Numbered from the stretch's first letter, positions 1 to 9,367 are shown. The stretch is 11,272 bases of DNA from Lachnoclostridium sp. UBA739 (GCA_002297865.1 DBKX01000274.1:1-11272); one strand, 5' to 3'. Program-made: numbers and translations. The notes: generated from the sequence alone by a model not told the origin.

Positions 1-14
1 CTTTCCTATAAGTT

Positions 15-70
15 AAAAAGCCTTCCATCTCATAATTACGTTCATATACATAATATAAGAGACGAAAGGC
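15..70 (-). terminator. Regulated intrinsic terminator of the T-box leader
   Basis: On the minus strand GCCTTTCGTCTC (59-70) pairs over 12 positions, including two G-U pairs, with GAGATGGAAGGC (20-31). A run of five T follows at 15-19. The 5' half of this stem contains the CGTCTC bases that also pair with the T-box, so terminator and antiterminator are mutually exclusive, as expected for transcription attenuation by a T-box. The gene it controls is outside the window. Confidence 0.9.
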
Positions 71-284
71 TAAACCTCACGCGGTACCACTCTCATTCAA
101 GACGAATCCTGCACTTAATATTCTATAACGGGAATTCCCGCCAAAGCCTACTTAGGTTCAGCTTTAGTGTTCATAGACGAGTTCAAAGCTTCTCAGATTA
201 TCTTCCACCAACTGATAACTCTCTGTGACTGAGGTTGACTTTTACTACTTCTAATCATGACAGGTAAACTATAAAATTTCTCTG
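15..284 (-). promoter_or_regulatory. T-box leader (tRNA-sensing), probably leucine-specific
   Basis: This is the 5' leader of a gene left of position 1, read on the minus strand. The conserved T-box GTGGTACCGCG lies at 80-90 within 80-94, and its flanks can pair with CGTCTCTT further on (antiterminator). A stem III-like element (GCGGGAATTCCCGTTA) lies around 127-142. Stem I has the GAGAG and AG-bulge/GGTGG distal-loop pattern around 200-225. In the specifier loop the minus strand reads GAA-CUC-G-UCUAUGAAC, matching the usual arrangement of GAA, codon, purine, then UYYUUGARC-like bases. This makes CUC (179-181) the specifier, hence leucine, and leuS or a leucine biosynthesis or transport gene the likely target. 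Uncharged tRNA would stabilise the antiterminator and switch the gene on. The T-box itself is secure; the amino acid is read by analogy with known leaders, and AAC (Asn) is a weaker alternative because it would be followed by U. Confidence 0.92.
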
Positions 285-290
285 AATAAT

Positions 291-319
291 ACAGTAACCT
301 TTTATGAGCAATCTGTCAA
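291..319 (-). promoter_or_regulatory. Promoter of the T-box transcript
   Basis: On the minus strand a consensus -35 box TTGACA (314-319) is followed after 17 bases by TACTGT (291-296), which keeps the key first, second and last bases of a -10 box. Transcription would start near 283-285, just upstream of the T-box stem I, which is the expected layout. It lies only about 35 bases past the stop of the nucleotidase gene, and I see no clear intrinsic terminator between them. Confidence 0.6.
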
Positions 320-353
320 GTAGAAAATCGCTTCGTTCCTATCAAATCTAAAC

Positions 354-3300
354 TTACTTTTTCGGAACAACAGTACGTGGTTCACTCCACTCTGAATAAA
401 CTCTCCTTGGTTCGCCGCCTGTCATAACAACCTTATACGTTCGAATTCTTATATAGTTTCTAACTCTGGCTTTCACTCTTTTAATAGACTTGCTCGTTAT
501 GTTATGATTCCTTACTGATACTAAAACTCCATCCGTAAAGTCCTTATTGGTTGCAAACTCAATCTGATAACCTGTTGTTTCGTTTTCCTGTTTCTTCCAG
601 TTCGCAATACAGCCTTTCGCACCTGGCACAACCTTAGTAATACTCGTTGCCTTTGGACGAATCACAAAGGATTTTGTTACCGTTCCTTTGTAGTTTCCTG
701 AAAAAGTAATAACAACGCTATATCTTCCAGCTTTCTTACGTCCAGATTCATACCTTATCGTATAATCTATACCTTGTGACAAGGACTTTCCTGTTCTGTT
801 TTTTACGATCACCTTTGGCGTTTTCACCATTCCATTATAAACGAATGCGTATGTAGCGAGAGAAACATTGCTAATTCTCGGAATTATTGCAGTTCTTTCC
901 TTTTTGCATCCTGTACATGCATTTACAATTTTTCCATCTCTTTTCATGGTCGCAGGTGTAACTTTTTTCTTATACTTGTGGATATGCACAACTGGTGATG
1001 GCTGAACGCTTGGAGCTGGTTCTGGACTGCTCACTGTTGGCTCTGGGCTTACATTTGATGTAGCCTTTAATACTTCTGTTATCTCTTCACCAGCAACCTG
1101 ATATTTCACATATCCGTCCTCTGTCTGGGTAGGTTCTTTTTTATCCAGTATAATGCGGATTCTTCCTTCCCCAAATGGGTTCGCATATTCACTGTCCGAT
1201 TTAATCGTTCCACCTAATGTCTGTGTGATATACTCAATCAATACTTGATTATCCACTTTTACTTCATCCTGTAAAAGCTTGCTGCCAGCAAACATAGAAT
1301 AGCCGTCTCCAGAATTCTTTAACATATAATTATGGGAGGCTAATGTATAGGTTTTCTTAAGGTCCAGTGGTTCTCCCCCGACCTTCACATTTCCAACACG
1401 ATAAGCTCCATTTACAGAAACAAACATAGACTTGTCATCCAGTTTTACGGAAGACGGAATGGTACTATCTATGTCAAAGGTAATGCCAGAAACCTGAAGA
1501 AATCCCCCATTTTCGCTTACTCCTACTGCTCTTGCACCAAACTCCAGCGCATCTAAAATCTGCTGTCCTGTCACTTCAATGGCACAGGCTGAATTGCCAA
1601 ATGGATGCACACTGATAATGTCTGAGTATGTAACATCTCCCTGTTTGATGTCAGCACGGATACCTCCACCATTTACAAATGCGATATCTGTTCCTAGCAG
1701 TTTACGGTAGGCATCTGCACAAAGATCCCCTAAATTGGTCTCACAAGAACGTACCATTCGTTTTCCTGTATCTGGATTATTTACTGTCAACGTAATGTCC
1801 GTATGGGCTATTTTGCTATTAGCAAGTGCATTAAATTTGTCCGTAATCGAATTAACATATGTTAATGTGTATGAATCCTGCATACTAATCTGATCAATCA
1901 GACTGCTTGACATACTGCCATCTGGGCGAATCCGAAGCATCCCCAGATTCTTAAGAGCTGTTCCAGTTGAACTGATGATAACTTGCTTTCCACTCTTGTC
2001 TTTACAGAATTCACTGGCAATTGTGCTATGGGAATGTCCGTCTAATAGAACATCAATCCCGCTTGTATTGGCAATCACTTCCTTCGATGTCCAAGGTGTG
2101 CTTGTGCTATCCGTTCCTAAATGAGACATTGCAACAATATAGTCTGCACCTTCTGCTTTTGCTGCATCTATTGTTTCCTGTACTCTTTTGTATAAATCTG
2201 CCCCTTTATTTCCTTCAGAAAAATCATAAATGAATGTTCCATTTTCATCCTGAAAATAGGCTGGTGTGCTTTTTGTGAAAGTCTCAGGTGTAGATACGCC
2301 AATATATGCGACCTTTTTATCACCGTAATTCACTATTTTGTAAGGGTCAAATACGGTTTTTCCTGTTCTCTTATCGACAAAATTACAGCTGATGTATTCA
2401 TATCCACCATTTGCTTTTGCATCTTTAGCAAGCTGTAAAAATGTTTCCATCTGGAAATCAAACTCATGGTTTCCTGGAATTGCAATGGTATATCCTGTTT
2501 CGCTCATTATGTCCTTGATATAAGAGCCTTTTGATACAGTGCCGATTATACCACCCTGAATCGCATCTCCATTGTCCACTAACTGTACTTGATAACCTAA
2601 TGATTCCAACTGCTTTTTATATTGCGCCACAGAAGCATAGCCAAGACATTCCTCTGCCTTCTGGTAGGCATTATGAACATCATTTGTGTACAATACAATA
2701 ATATCGTCAGCTTCTTTCTTAGTCAGTTCATAAGCAGTAAGTGTTCCACTCACTTCATAGGCAACTAGAAGTATTGGCTTACCATCCACGTTTGCCACAC
2801 AAAGTCCTTCTGGCGATACATCTCCTGCAATTGCAGAAGAATAATCACGGGTACAAATATAGTTTACATTCATACTGTATTCTGGTTTGGTAATATCATA
2901 TGCCATAATACCGCCGGTTCCTTCTAATGCGACCATAGCATACATTCTTCCATCAATTTCTGTTACAGTTACATTCTCTGGGGCAGGACCGCTTTTTGCA
3001 CTGGCACTCTCTTGGGTAACATCATTTTTCGAGCAGTTAAAATGCTGCGGATTGGCTTTGGCTGTAATGGATTCAAAATCCGCTCCGCTGTCATAGACTT
3101 CTTTTAACCCATTGGATGTCACTTCAAAAATAGTAAAGCTACGGCCACCTGACAGTGCAGTTTTACCACTTGGGATTCCCAGTACTTTGGAAGAATCCAT
3201 TGCAATCACATCTGTACTGCTCTTTTCATTAGTAGTCACTACAGTAGTAGTCATTGCATTGGAATACGCTCCGTAACTTCTGTCATCTCCTTGGTTGGCA

Positions 3301-4346
3301 GTTACAAGATATGTCTTTCCATTGGTTTTATAAGAAGCAATTCCATCTGGCATTCTGGCACCAAGCAGGTCTTTATAACAAGCTGGCTTATAGACACCAT
3401 CTTTTATAAGGTCCACAGGCACATTGGCATAATCCTCAAATCCAACGGAATCAATGCGTGTAAATTTCTTTGCTGCCAAATCCAGTGTAGCAACTGCATT
3501 GGCCTCCTGTAACGTTACAAAGGCTTTTGTTCCATCAGGTGAAACGGTTATGTACTCTGGTTCTAAGTCTTTGGCTGGTTCGATTGGCACTCCATCTACT
3601 GCTCCTAGCAAGACATTCTTACTGATAAGCTCATCTGCTGTAAAACTTTCGAATCCAGCATGTATGTATTCATTTTTCTCGATATTAACAATGGTTACCG
3701 TTCCTTCTGGATCTGTTGCGTCTTCTCCGTATCCATCCATTGGTTTCCCTTCATCTGCACAAAGCAGTGTCTGGTTATCTGCAAATGTAACCATATCTGG
3801 CTGTATTCCTGCTTCATACATCACAGGATTACTAAGACTTCCGTCTGCTCCACAGTTGTACAGCACAATAATTCCATTTTTGTCATACTCTTTGTGCTGA
3901 ATAGCTACTGCAAGATGTTCCCCGTCAGGAGAAACCGAAACACTGGTCATATCACCATATAATAACGTGCTGCTTTCCCCTTGCCAAGCTTCTATATCAC
4001 TTTTCACATCATAAACAACACCTGAAAATTTAGATATGCCATCAGTTCCACTCGGTGATGTTACGGAAATCACTTCGATTTTCTGCTTTTTGCCGCTTAC
4101 GGCATAGGCATGTCCATTCTTCTGATTATATGTAACAATTTCAAGGCTTCCGCCTGTAGCATCTACGGAATCGGCACTAAATCCTCCGTAGCTTTTCATT
4201 TCCAAAGTGGTAGAACCATTCTGAAATCCTGTTTTAGACTGTTTTACGCTTTCAGCCTGTATATACTGTAAATTTTGGGGTATAACAGGCATTATCATGG
4301 TAAGTGAAAGTCCAAATGCTAACATATTTTTTACTAGTTTTTTCAT
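354..4346 (-). CDS. Secreted choice-of-anchor-I / 5'-nucleotidase (metallophosphoesterase) multidomain protein
   Basis: A 1330-aa extracellular phosphohydrolase, likely removing phosphate from nucleotides outside the cell for scavenging; the exact substrate is unknown. Residues 1-31 form a signal peptide (MKKLVKN, hydrophobic core, likely cut after IQA). Residues about 45-545 resemble the beta-propeller 'choice-of-anchor I' region, with repeated VSPDG-type strands (138-142, 268-272, 510-514). A calcineurin-type metallophosphatase follows at about 549-810 with all di-metal ligands visible: D556/H558 (TNDVH), D594 (NGD), N626 (GNHE), H742 and H771/H773 (GHSH). The 5'-nucleotidase C-terminal domain is at about 850-1065 (NGGGIRADI at 892-900; NSGDGYSMF at 1011-1019). 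After a Pro/Ser linker (1100-1120) comes a surface-protein tail: HIHKY, a CxxC, an Ig-like YNG...GNYKGTV module and a fibronectin III-like end. There is no LPxTG, lipobox or C-terminal membrane segment, so retention may depend on the tail. The start is supported by AGGAGG at 4352-4357, 5 bases before ATG. Confidence 0.93.
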   Translation of the reverse strand: MKKLVKNMLAFGLSLTMIMPVIPQNLQYIQAESVKQSKTGFQNGSTTLEMKSYGGFSADSVDATGGSLEIVTYNQKNGHAYAVSGKKQKIEVISVTSPSGTDGISKFSGVVYDVKSDIEAWQGESSTLLYGDMTSVSVSPDGEHLAVAIQHKEYDKNGIIVLYNCGADGSLSNPVMYEAGIQPDMVTFADNQTLLCADEGKPMDGYGEDATDPEGTVTIVNIEKNEYIHAGFESFTADELISKNVLLGAVDGVPIEPAKDLEPEYITVSPDGTKAFVTLQEANAVATLDLAAKKFTRIDSVGFEDYANVPVDLIKDGVYKPACYKDLLGARMPDGIASYKTNGKTYLVTANQGDDRSYGAYSNAMTTTVVTTNEKSSTDVIAMDSSKVLGIPSGKTALSGGRSFTIFEVTSNGLKEVYDSGADFESITAKANPQHFNCSKNDVTQESASAKSGPAPENVTVTEIDGRMYAMVALEGTGGIMAYDITKPEYSMNVNYICTRDYSSAIAGDVSPEGLCVANVDGKPILLVAYEVSGTLTAYELTKKEADDIIVLYTNDVHNAYQKAEECLGYASVAQYKKQLESLGYQVQLVDNGDAIQGGIIGTVSKGSYIKDIMSETGYTIAIPGNHEFDFQMETFLQLAKDAKANGGYEYISCNFVDKRTGKTVFDPYKIVNYGDKKVAYIGVSTPETFTKSTPAYFQDENGTFIYDFSEGNKGADLYKRVQETIDAAKAEGADYIVAMSHLGTDSTSTPWTSKEVIANTSGIDVLLDGHSHSTIASEFCKDKSGKQVIISSTGTALKNLGMLRIRPDGSMSSSLIDQISMQDSYTLTYVNSITDKFNALANSKIAHTDITLTVNNPDTGKRMVRSCETNLGDLCADAYRKLLGTDIAFVNGGGIRADIKQGDVTYSDIISVHPFGNSACAIEVTGQQILDALEFGARAVGVSENGGFLQVSGITFDIDSTIPSSVKLDDKSMFVSVNGAYRVGNVKVGGEPLDLKKTYTLASHNYMLKNSGDGYSMFAGSKLLQDEVKVDNQVLIEYITQTLGGTIKSDSEYANPFGEGRIRIILDKKEPTQTEDGYVKYQVAGEEITEVLKATSNVSPEPTVSSPEPAPSVQPSPVVHIHKYKKKVTPATMKRDGKIVNACTGCKKERTAIIPRISNVSLATYAFVYNGMVKTPKVIVKNRTGKSLSQGIDYTIRYESGRKKAGRYSVVITFSGNYKGTVTKSFVIRPKATSITKVVPGAKGCIANWKKQENETTGYQIEFATNKDFTDGVLVSVRNHNITSKSIKRVKARVRNYIRIRTYKVVMTGGEPRRVYSEWSEPRTVVPKK

Positions 4347-4375
4347 ATTAACCTCCTTTTTGTACTGTCATTCTT

Positions 4376-4405
4376 TTTATAACACAAATAGCAAGAGGTT
4401 AGCAA
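4376..4405 (-). promoter_or_regulatory. Probable promoter of the secreted nucleotidase gene
   Basis: On the minus strand TTGCTA (4400-4405) and TATAAA (4376-4381) are separated by 18 bases, about 30 bases upstream of the start codon. This fits a sigma-A type promoter giving a short leader that carries the AGGAGG site. It implies that the nucleotidase is transcribed separately from the peptide operon to its right. The assignment rests on the two hexamers only. Confidence 0.45.
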
Positions 4406-4476
4406 CTGTATTAATTGCAAATTTAGTTAGATTATGTCTTATAAGGCAACAGTACTATAAATCACATATAGGACTT

Positions 4477-4513
4477 GGAAGTGCTTAGCCGTCTTGGTTC
4501 ACTAAGCACTTCC
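4477..4513. repeat. Perfect 12-bp inverted repeat between operon and nucleotidase gene
   Basis: GGAAGTGCTTAG (4477-4488) and CTAAGCACTTCC (4502-4513) are exact reverse complements separated by 13 bases. The position, about 80 bases beyond the FtsX stop, suits a transcription terminator for the peptide operon. However, neither strand has a T-run after the stem (minus continues AAGTCC, plus continues CACGTAG), so it is not a classical intrinsic terminator. It could be a factor-assisted or RNA 3'-end stabilising hairpin, a protein-binding site, or a relic of a small element. The surrounding bases are richer in GC than the flanks. Confidence 0.6.
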
Positions 4514-4592
4514 CACGTAGTTTCGCCTGCATGACACAGTTCATTTCCCAGCAATTCTATTTTTTATTTTCTGAAATACTGTTCTTTAAAAG

Positions 4593-7049
4593 CTACTCTT
4601 CGTGTAAACGTTCTGCAACATTTTTTCTATTCATTTTCCTTTCGCATAATATAACAGTACCTTCACCAATTATAAGAATAACAAGTAGTATATATGCGAA
4701 TACAATCAAATTTTCATTATAAGTGAGGAATTGCATTCCTCGACTGATTCGTTCTAACAATACCCTTGATAAAAATACTGATAGCAACATAGATAATGCA
4801 AAAGAAGAAATACAATAATAAAACATTTCATAGAAAAGCATCCTTCTTTGCTGTTTACTTGTCATTCCAATACTCCTCATGGTTGCAAATTCCCCTTTTC
4901 TCACAAAAATACTTGTTACAAATACATTTATCAAATTTAGGAATGCGATTAATGAAAGAATTATACAGAGTAACGTACATATTATCATCACAGTATTTTT
5001 TAGTGAATTGAACTCTACTTCTAATGTATCTTTGGATCTGTAATCAGTATCTGGATAAGAATCGATACAGTTTTTCATTATCTGTTCTGCATTACCTTCA
5101 CTCCCTTTTTTGGCATCAAATGTATATGCCATAATCTTCGGTTCATCCATTAATTCTAGATACAAATTTGTTGATCCATAAAACTCATATGTGGTACCGT
5201 CACCAAAGTTTTCGGTATCCATTACACCTTCTCCTAAAATTATGTGACCGATAATTTGACATTCCTTTTCTTTTCCCCCCTGCATTTGAAATGTTACCTT
5301 ATCTCCAATATTGTATTTGGATGTTCCTTGCATCACACTACCATCATTATTAAGCCAAACTCCCTCTAGTATTCCATTTTCATAAAAAAATTTCTTTAAA
5401 TCTACCTCTTTCTCAACGAACATATTACTTCTAAGATTAAATTTGCTTACTCCGTAAAAATTAATCCAATAATCATCGCGTGATTCTTCTTCATCTATGG
5501 ATAAATGGTAATCATTGCAACTTCCGTAGATAATACCGCCGTCATTTATAAGACCACTATTTTCAATCTCATTTATTACATCTTGAGACAAACAAGCAAT
5601 CTCACCATCATCCATCTGGTATTCACTTTTAAAATAATTACTCGTTGCAACTTGATAATCAGAATAGATCATTTTGGATAAATATTTATTCATATCAAAA
5701 CTGCCTAATATGGAAAAAGAAATACTTACTAATAGAATAGGCAGAGATATACTTATTATAAGAGATAATGTATTCTTTTTATTTCGTGTAATATTATAGT
5801 ACGCAAATTTATGTAGTTTACCACCATCTGAAGTTTTACGATTTCCTCCATGTAATTTCAATTCAAGCTTTGTTGATTCTATAGCAGATAGTTCACCGAT
5901 TGTTCTAATAGGTCCAAGAATACTGATTATTGTAGTAAATATGATAAACACTACAGATAGTGCAAGAATACAAAGAACTTCTTTGTTCCCTATAGACATG
6001 CCACTAACACTCTTCACAAAATTTGTCTGTTTCAGAATTTCAGGAAGTAAGCCCTTCCCCATCATTACACCAATTACCACACCAATTGGAACTGCTATTA
6101 ACAACAAATAATAAGCCTGCCACCTAACAAATTTCCCAAGCTGTCTTCTTGTCATACCAAGAGTTTTCAATTGACCATACTGTTTTGCATCTCTCAATGT
6201 TGCAATATGAAAAATGTTATTAATAATTAAATAGCCAACCAAAATGATTAATAGAATTGACAATACTATCGCAAACATACTACTTAAATCCATAGTTGAA
6301 TCTTTATTCAGATATGCTGGATTTAGTGAATAATGAACTTTTTCTGAATCTAAACCTGCCTCCTGCAAAATGTTAACAGCTTGTCTCTCAACATTTTTAC
6401 TGTCTCTTAACAAAATATCAATATTTTCCTGACCATATATTGTATTTTGGATAAACATTGATTCCCATTTATCTATATAATCCTTAGAAGTCACTACCTG
6501 ACCAGTTCTTATTTCAGTTGCATTATTCATTGGAAACCATCCAGACAAACAAAACGTTTCCTGTACGTGTTTTTTACCTACTCTCAAGTCCAAAGTGACG
6601 GCCTCTCCAATTTTCTTTTCAATATTCAGAGACTTAATGGTTTCTTCATCTATCACAATCTCGTTTATATCTTGTGGCATATGTCCTGCTTCCAATTCTT
6701 GAAAACAATGTTTTGAATAACTATTATCTTCATAGGATAGCTCCACATTATAACTTAATTGCTTATTTACCACATCTGCCAAGTATTTTCTATAACCTGC
6801 CGACTTAACTAATGCATTCTCTTTTATTCTATCTAATGCATCTATCGTTTTCTTGTCACAGTCTTTTAATACAACTTGACTACTTGTGCCCGATGTTTTT
6901 ATTCTACTGTATTCAGCCGCCTTATTGATTCCAATTATCGTAGTAAACAGTGTAGAAAATAAAATTGAAGTAAGCAACATCGCAATCAAAGCACAGATAC
7001 CCTTTGCTTTATCTTTCTGTATTGTTTTTCTGGCAAATCTTCTAATCAT
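4593..7049 (-). CDS. FtsX-type ABC transporter permease (two FtsX domains, 8 TM)
   Basis: An 818-aa membrane subunit that works with the ATPase encoded just upstream. Membrane segments are visible at about 18-40, 257-280, 313-332, 358-380, 428-450, 685-710, 740-762 and 780-801. Large extracytoplasmic domains lie at about 41-255 and 451-684. The two FtsX halves (about 260-385 and 690-805) each carry the cytoplasmic coupling-helix motif, YGQLKTLGMTRRQ (291-303) and FATMRSIGMTSKQQ (721-734). Transporters of this class usually act as mechanotransmitters that extrude substrates from the membrane or periphery, or give resistance to antimicrobial peptides, rather than as classical channels. Here that suggests self-immunity or a second export route for the peptide. 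The start overlaps the ATPase stop (ATGA), indicating translational coupling; the upstream GGGAGAG is only a modest ribosome site. No sensor kinase is nearby, unlike many BceAB systems. Confidence 0.88.
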   Translation of the reverse strand: MIRRFARKTIQKDKAKGICALIAMLLTSILFSTLFTTIIGINKAAEYSRIKTSGTSSQVVLKDCDKKTIDALDRIKENALVKSAGYRKYLADVVNKQLSYNVELSYEDNSYSKHCFQELEAGHMPQDINEIVIDEETIKSLNIEKKIGEAVTLDLRVGKKHVQETFCLSGWFPMNNATEIRTGQVVTSKDYIDKWESMFIQNTIYGQENIDILLRDSKNVERQAVNILQEAGLDSEKVHYSLNPAYLNKDSTMDLSSMFAIVLSILLIILVGYLIINNIFHIATLRDAKQYGQLKTLGMTRRQLGKFVRWQAYYLLLIAVPIGVVIGVMMGKGLLPEILKQTNFVKSVSGMSIGNKEVLCILALSVVFIIFTTIISILGPIRTIGELSAIESTKLELKLHGGNRKTSDGGKLHKFAYYNITRNKKNTLSLIISISLPILLVSISFSILGSFDMNKYLSKMIYSDYQVATSNYFKSEYQMDDGEIACLSQDVINEIENSGLINDGGIIYGSCNDYHLSIDEEESRDDYWINFYGVSKFNLRSNMFVEKEVDLKKFFYENGILEGVWLNNDGSVMQGTSKYNIGDKVTFQMQGGKEKECQIIGHIILGEGVMDTENFGDGTTYEFYGSTNLYLELMDEPKIMAYTFDAKKGSEGNAEQIMKNCIDSYPDTDYRSKDTLEVEFNSLKNTVMIICTLLCIILSLIAFLNLINVFVTSIFVRKGEFATMRSIGMTSKQQRRMLFYEMFYYCISSFALSMLLSVFLSRVLLERISRGMQFLTYNENLIVFAYILLVILIIGEGTVILCERKMNRKNVAERLHEE

Positions 7050-7720
7050 ACTATCGCTCTCCCATCTACGATACGAATAATTCTATCCATTTGTCCTGCA
7101 ATGTCCTGATCATGAGTTACAATAAGTATTGTTTGATTAAACAAAGCATTCATCTTCTTTAACATTCCAATCACTTCAGCCCCCATTGCTGCATCTAGAT
7201 TTCCAGTTGGTTCATCTGCTAATATTATTTCAGGTTTATTTGCAAGTGCTCTTGCTATTGCTACTCTTTGCTGTTGTCCTCCCGAAAGACTTGCTGGAAG
7301 TGAAGACTTTTTTGATGTAAGTTCTAATGTTTCTAATATCGCATTTATGTATTCTTCATCTGCTTTTTTTCCATCAAGTTGCACAGGAAATATGATATTT
7401 TCATAAACATTAAGAACAGGTATTAAATTGTAATTTTGAAATATAAATCCAATCTTTTTACGCCTCATCTTTGTTAATTCTTCATCTTTCAGTTGTGTTA
7501 TTTTCTCATCCCCTATATAAATTTCTCCAGCAGTAGGGCTATCTAATCCGCCGAGCATATTGAGTAATGTAGATTTTCCACTACCAGACTTTCCTATTAT
7601 AGCTATAATTTCTCCCTTATTTATCTCAATATTTATGTTATCTAAGGCTCTCACTTGATTTTCTTCTGTTCCATAAAATTTACATAACTTTTTCGTTCTA
7701 ATAACAATATTATCTTTCAT
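7046..7720 (-). CDS. MacB/LolD-type ABC transporter ATP-binding protein
   Basis: A 224-aa stand-alone nucleotide-binding subunit that powers the FtsX permease whose gene overlaps its 3' end by ATGA. It is full length for the family. In order it shows Walker [10 protein letters not shown], a Q-loop ([17 protein letters not shown]), the signature [15 protein letters not shown], Walker [13 protein letters not shown] and the H-loop IVTHDQ. The ADEPTGNLD form and the NYNLIP...NVYENI stretch are typical of the MacB/LolD/FtsE branch. The start is supported by GAGGTG at 7728-7733, which overlaps the stop of the preceding ABC exporter gene; the gap to that gene is 9 bases. Physical clustering with the exporter and peptidase argues for a role in immunity to, or handling of, the peptide product, but the sequence alone does not tell direction or substrate. 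Confidence 0.93.
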   Translation of the reverse strand: MKDNIVIRTKKLCKFYGTEENQVRALDNINIEINKGEIIAIIGKSGSGKSTLLNMLGGLDSPTAGEIYIGDEKITQLKDEELTKMRRKKIGFIFQNYNLIPVLNVYENIIFPVQLDGKKADEEYINAILETLELTSKKSSLPASLSGGQQQRVAIARALANKPEIILADEPTGNLDAAMGAEVIGMLKKMNALFNQTILIVTHDQDIAGQMDRIIRIVDGRAIV

Positions 7721-7729
7721 AATAACACC

Positions 7730-9367
7730 TCATAATTTTATAATAGCATCTTTGGTTACTTTATATGTAGTATCCACAATACTAGAAAAACTACTACTAT
7801 GGGATACAATTATAACTATTCGATTACTTATATTTTTTATTGTATTTACAATAACTTGTTCTGTCTTCTCATCTAATGCAGACGTAGGTTCATCAAAAAT
7901 AAAAACATCCGATTTCTTAAGTAGTGCTCTTGCAATAGCCAACCTCTGTCTTTGACCACCTGATAATGTCATTGCATCATCACCAATCACTGTATTAAGT
8001 CCATCTGGCATCTCTTTAATGTCATCATACATTTCAACTTTTTTAAGTATATTCCATACCTGTTCCTCATTACAATTATCTTTATCTCCCAGCAAATTAT
8101 TATATATTGAATCATGAAAGAAAAATGTTTTTTGAGAAACTATTGAAATACAAGACCGTAATTCATCCGAATTTAACTCTTCCAAATTACAACCATTAAT
8201 TAGTATCTTACCCGAATCTACTTTCCAAAATCCTAAGATAAGATTAATTATAGTAGATTTCCCGATTCCACTTTTTCCACAGACCAGATACTTTTTCCCT
8301 TTATAAAAATTAAGATTAACATTATTTAAAATTAACTTATTTTCTTTGTATCCAAAACACACATCTTCTATCTTTATTTCACAAATTTGTTCATTCTGTA
8401 GTCTCTTTCCAAGATTTTCGTCGTGTCCCCAAAGAGCACTTATCCTACTTAATGAAGGTTTTATCAAATTAAAACTTACTCGTAGCATAATTACTCTTTC
8501 TAATGGCGTAGCAAATCTAGAACAATATTGAATAAATACAATTAAAATACCTATTGAAATCTTTCCTGAAAAAACTTCATATCCACCATATCCGGTGACT
8601 AAAATTAATCCAATCGTAGTTGATAGTTCCAAAGATTGATTGGATAATTCATTCATAATCATCAGTTTTTTAAAGCTTGATCTAAGTTTATCTAATGACT
8701 TCTTATATTTTAACAAAAAGCTTTTCTTAATGCCAAATAATATCATCGCAGAAGCATTTGATACAAACTCTTCTGTTAGGGAATTATTATTTCCATAGTC
8801 TAATCTATTATCTTCTGCTTTATTTTTTAGCTTCTTACCATAGTAATTTTGTAACAAAACAACAAAGGGAATCATTACAATTACCATCACTGCCATTTTC
8901 CAGTTTAAATAAATAAGTACTACAATAACAGCCAACGCCTGGATAAATGATGCCATTACTTGATAAGTCCTGTAAACAAACTCTGCTACCTTCCCTGTAT
9001 CATCTTCAACAATGGTATATAAATTACCGCTTTTTTCTTCGCTAAAATAGGAACCTCCACATAAAAACATTCTCTCTATCGTTTTTATCTTTAACGTCTG
9101 TGTAAGATCAAACTCATTAATTGAAAAATAAAGCTCTAATAAACTCTGAAATAAGATATTTAGTATTGACACAATGAAGTAAACAGCCATATATCGTATG
9201 AGTTCCTTCATGTTCTTTGAACTTGTAATTGTATCAATTAAATTCACAGTTATCAACGGAAGGACTATAGCCAAAACTGTTGAAGAAAATAATAAACAAC
9301 TTAAATTATATATTTTTTTTCGTTCCAACGCTAATATTGATTTATATTTTTTTAGTTCTTCTTTCAT
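7730..9367 (-). CDS. ABC exporter, fused membrane and ATPase domains (peptide export)
   Basis: A 545-aa half-transporter expected to work as a homodimer exporting the modified peptide. Residues about 1-310 form the type IV exporter membrane domain, with hydrophobic segments near 21-45, 55-80, 135-155, 158-175, 248-268 and 270-290. The ATPase domain (about 330-545) has Walker A GKSGIGKST (364-372), Q-loop Q412, signature LSGGQRQR (468-475), Walker B VFIFDEP (488-494) and H-loop H523. There is no N-terminal C39 peptidase domain, in contrast to many bacteriocin exporters, so leader removal must be done elsewhere; the S8 peptidase encoded immediately upstream is the obvious candidate. ATG overlaps the S8 stop by four bases (ATGA), and AGAGG lies about 10 bases before it. 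The gene is very AT-rich (11 G/C in the 60 bases from 8281). Confidence 0.92.
   Translation of the reverse strand: MKEELKKYKSILALERKKIYNLSCLLFSSTVLAIVLPLITVNLIDTITSSKNMKELIRYMAVYFIVSILNILFQSLLELYFSINEFDLTQTLKIKTIERMFLCGGSYFSEEKSGNLYTIVEDDTGKVAEFVYRTYQVMASFIQALAVIVVLIYLNWKMAVMVIVMIPFVVLLQNYYGKKLKNKAEDNRLDYGNNNSLTEEFVSNASAMILFGIKKSFLLKYKKSLDKLRSSFKKLMIMNELSNQSLELSTTIGLILVTGYGGYEVFSGKISIGILIVFIQYCSRFATPLERVIMLRVSFNLIKPSLSRISALWGHDENLGKRLQNEQICEIKIEDVCFGYKENKLILNNVNLNFYKGKKYLVCGKSGIGKSTIINLILGFWKVDSGKILINGCNLEELNSDELRSCISIVSQKTFFFHDSIYNNLLGDKDNCNEEQVWNILKKVEMYDDIKEMPDGLNTVIGDDAMTLSGGQRQRLAIARALLKKSDVFIFDEPTSALDEKTEQVIVNTIKNISNRIVIIVSHSSSFSSIVDTTYKVTKDAIIKL

Noticed and set aside
275..287. AATTTCTCTGA near the T-box promoter, shared with the right repeat arm
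   Set aside because: Only 11 bases match and they have no matching partner arm; in AT-rich DNA this is probably chance.
3454..3900. 148-codon open frame on the plus strand inside the nucleotidase gene
   Set aside because: It lies opposite a gene with clear domains and metal ligands, has no ribosome site and no recognisable protein pattern; it is a shadow frame, as are the other plus-strand frames.
4458..4560. Short minus-strand frame through the inverted repeat (…ELCHAGETTWEVLSEPRR…)
   Set aside because: It has no start codon with a ribosome site and is only about 30 codons; no family recognised. Kept only as a possible sign of a remnant.
7730..9367. Bifunctional peptidase-exporter (C39-type) bacteriocin transporter
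   Set aside because: The protein begins directly with the membrane domain, and there is no N-terminal Cys/His peptidase region.
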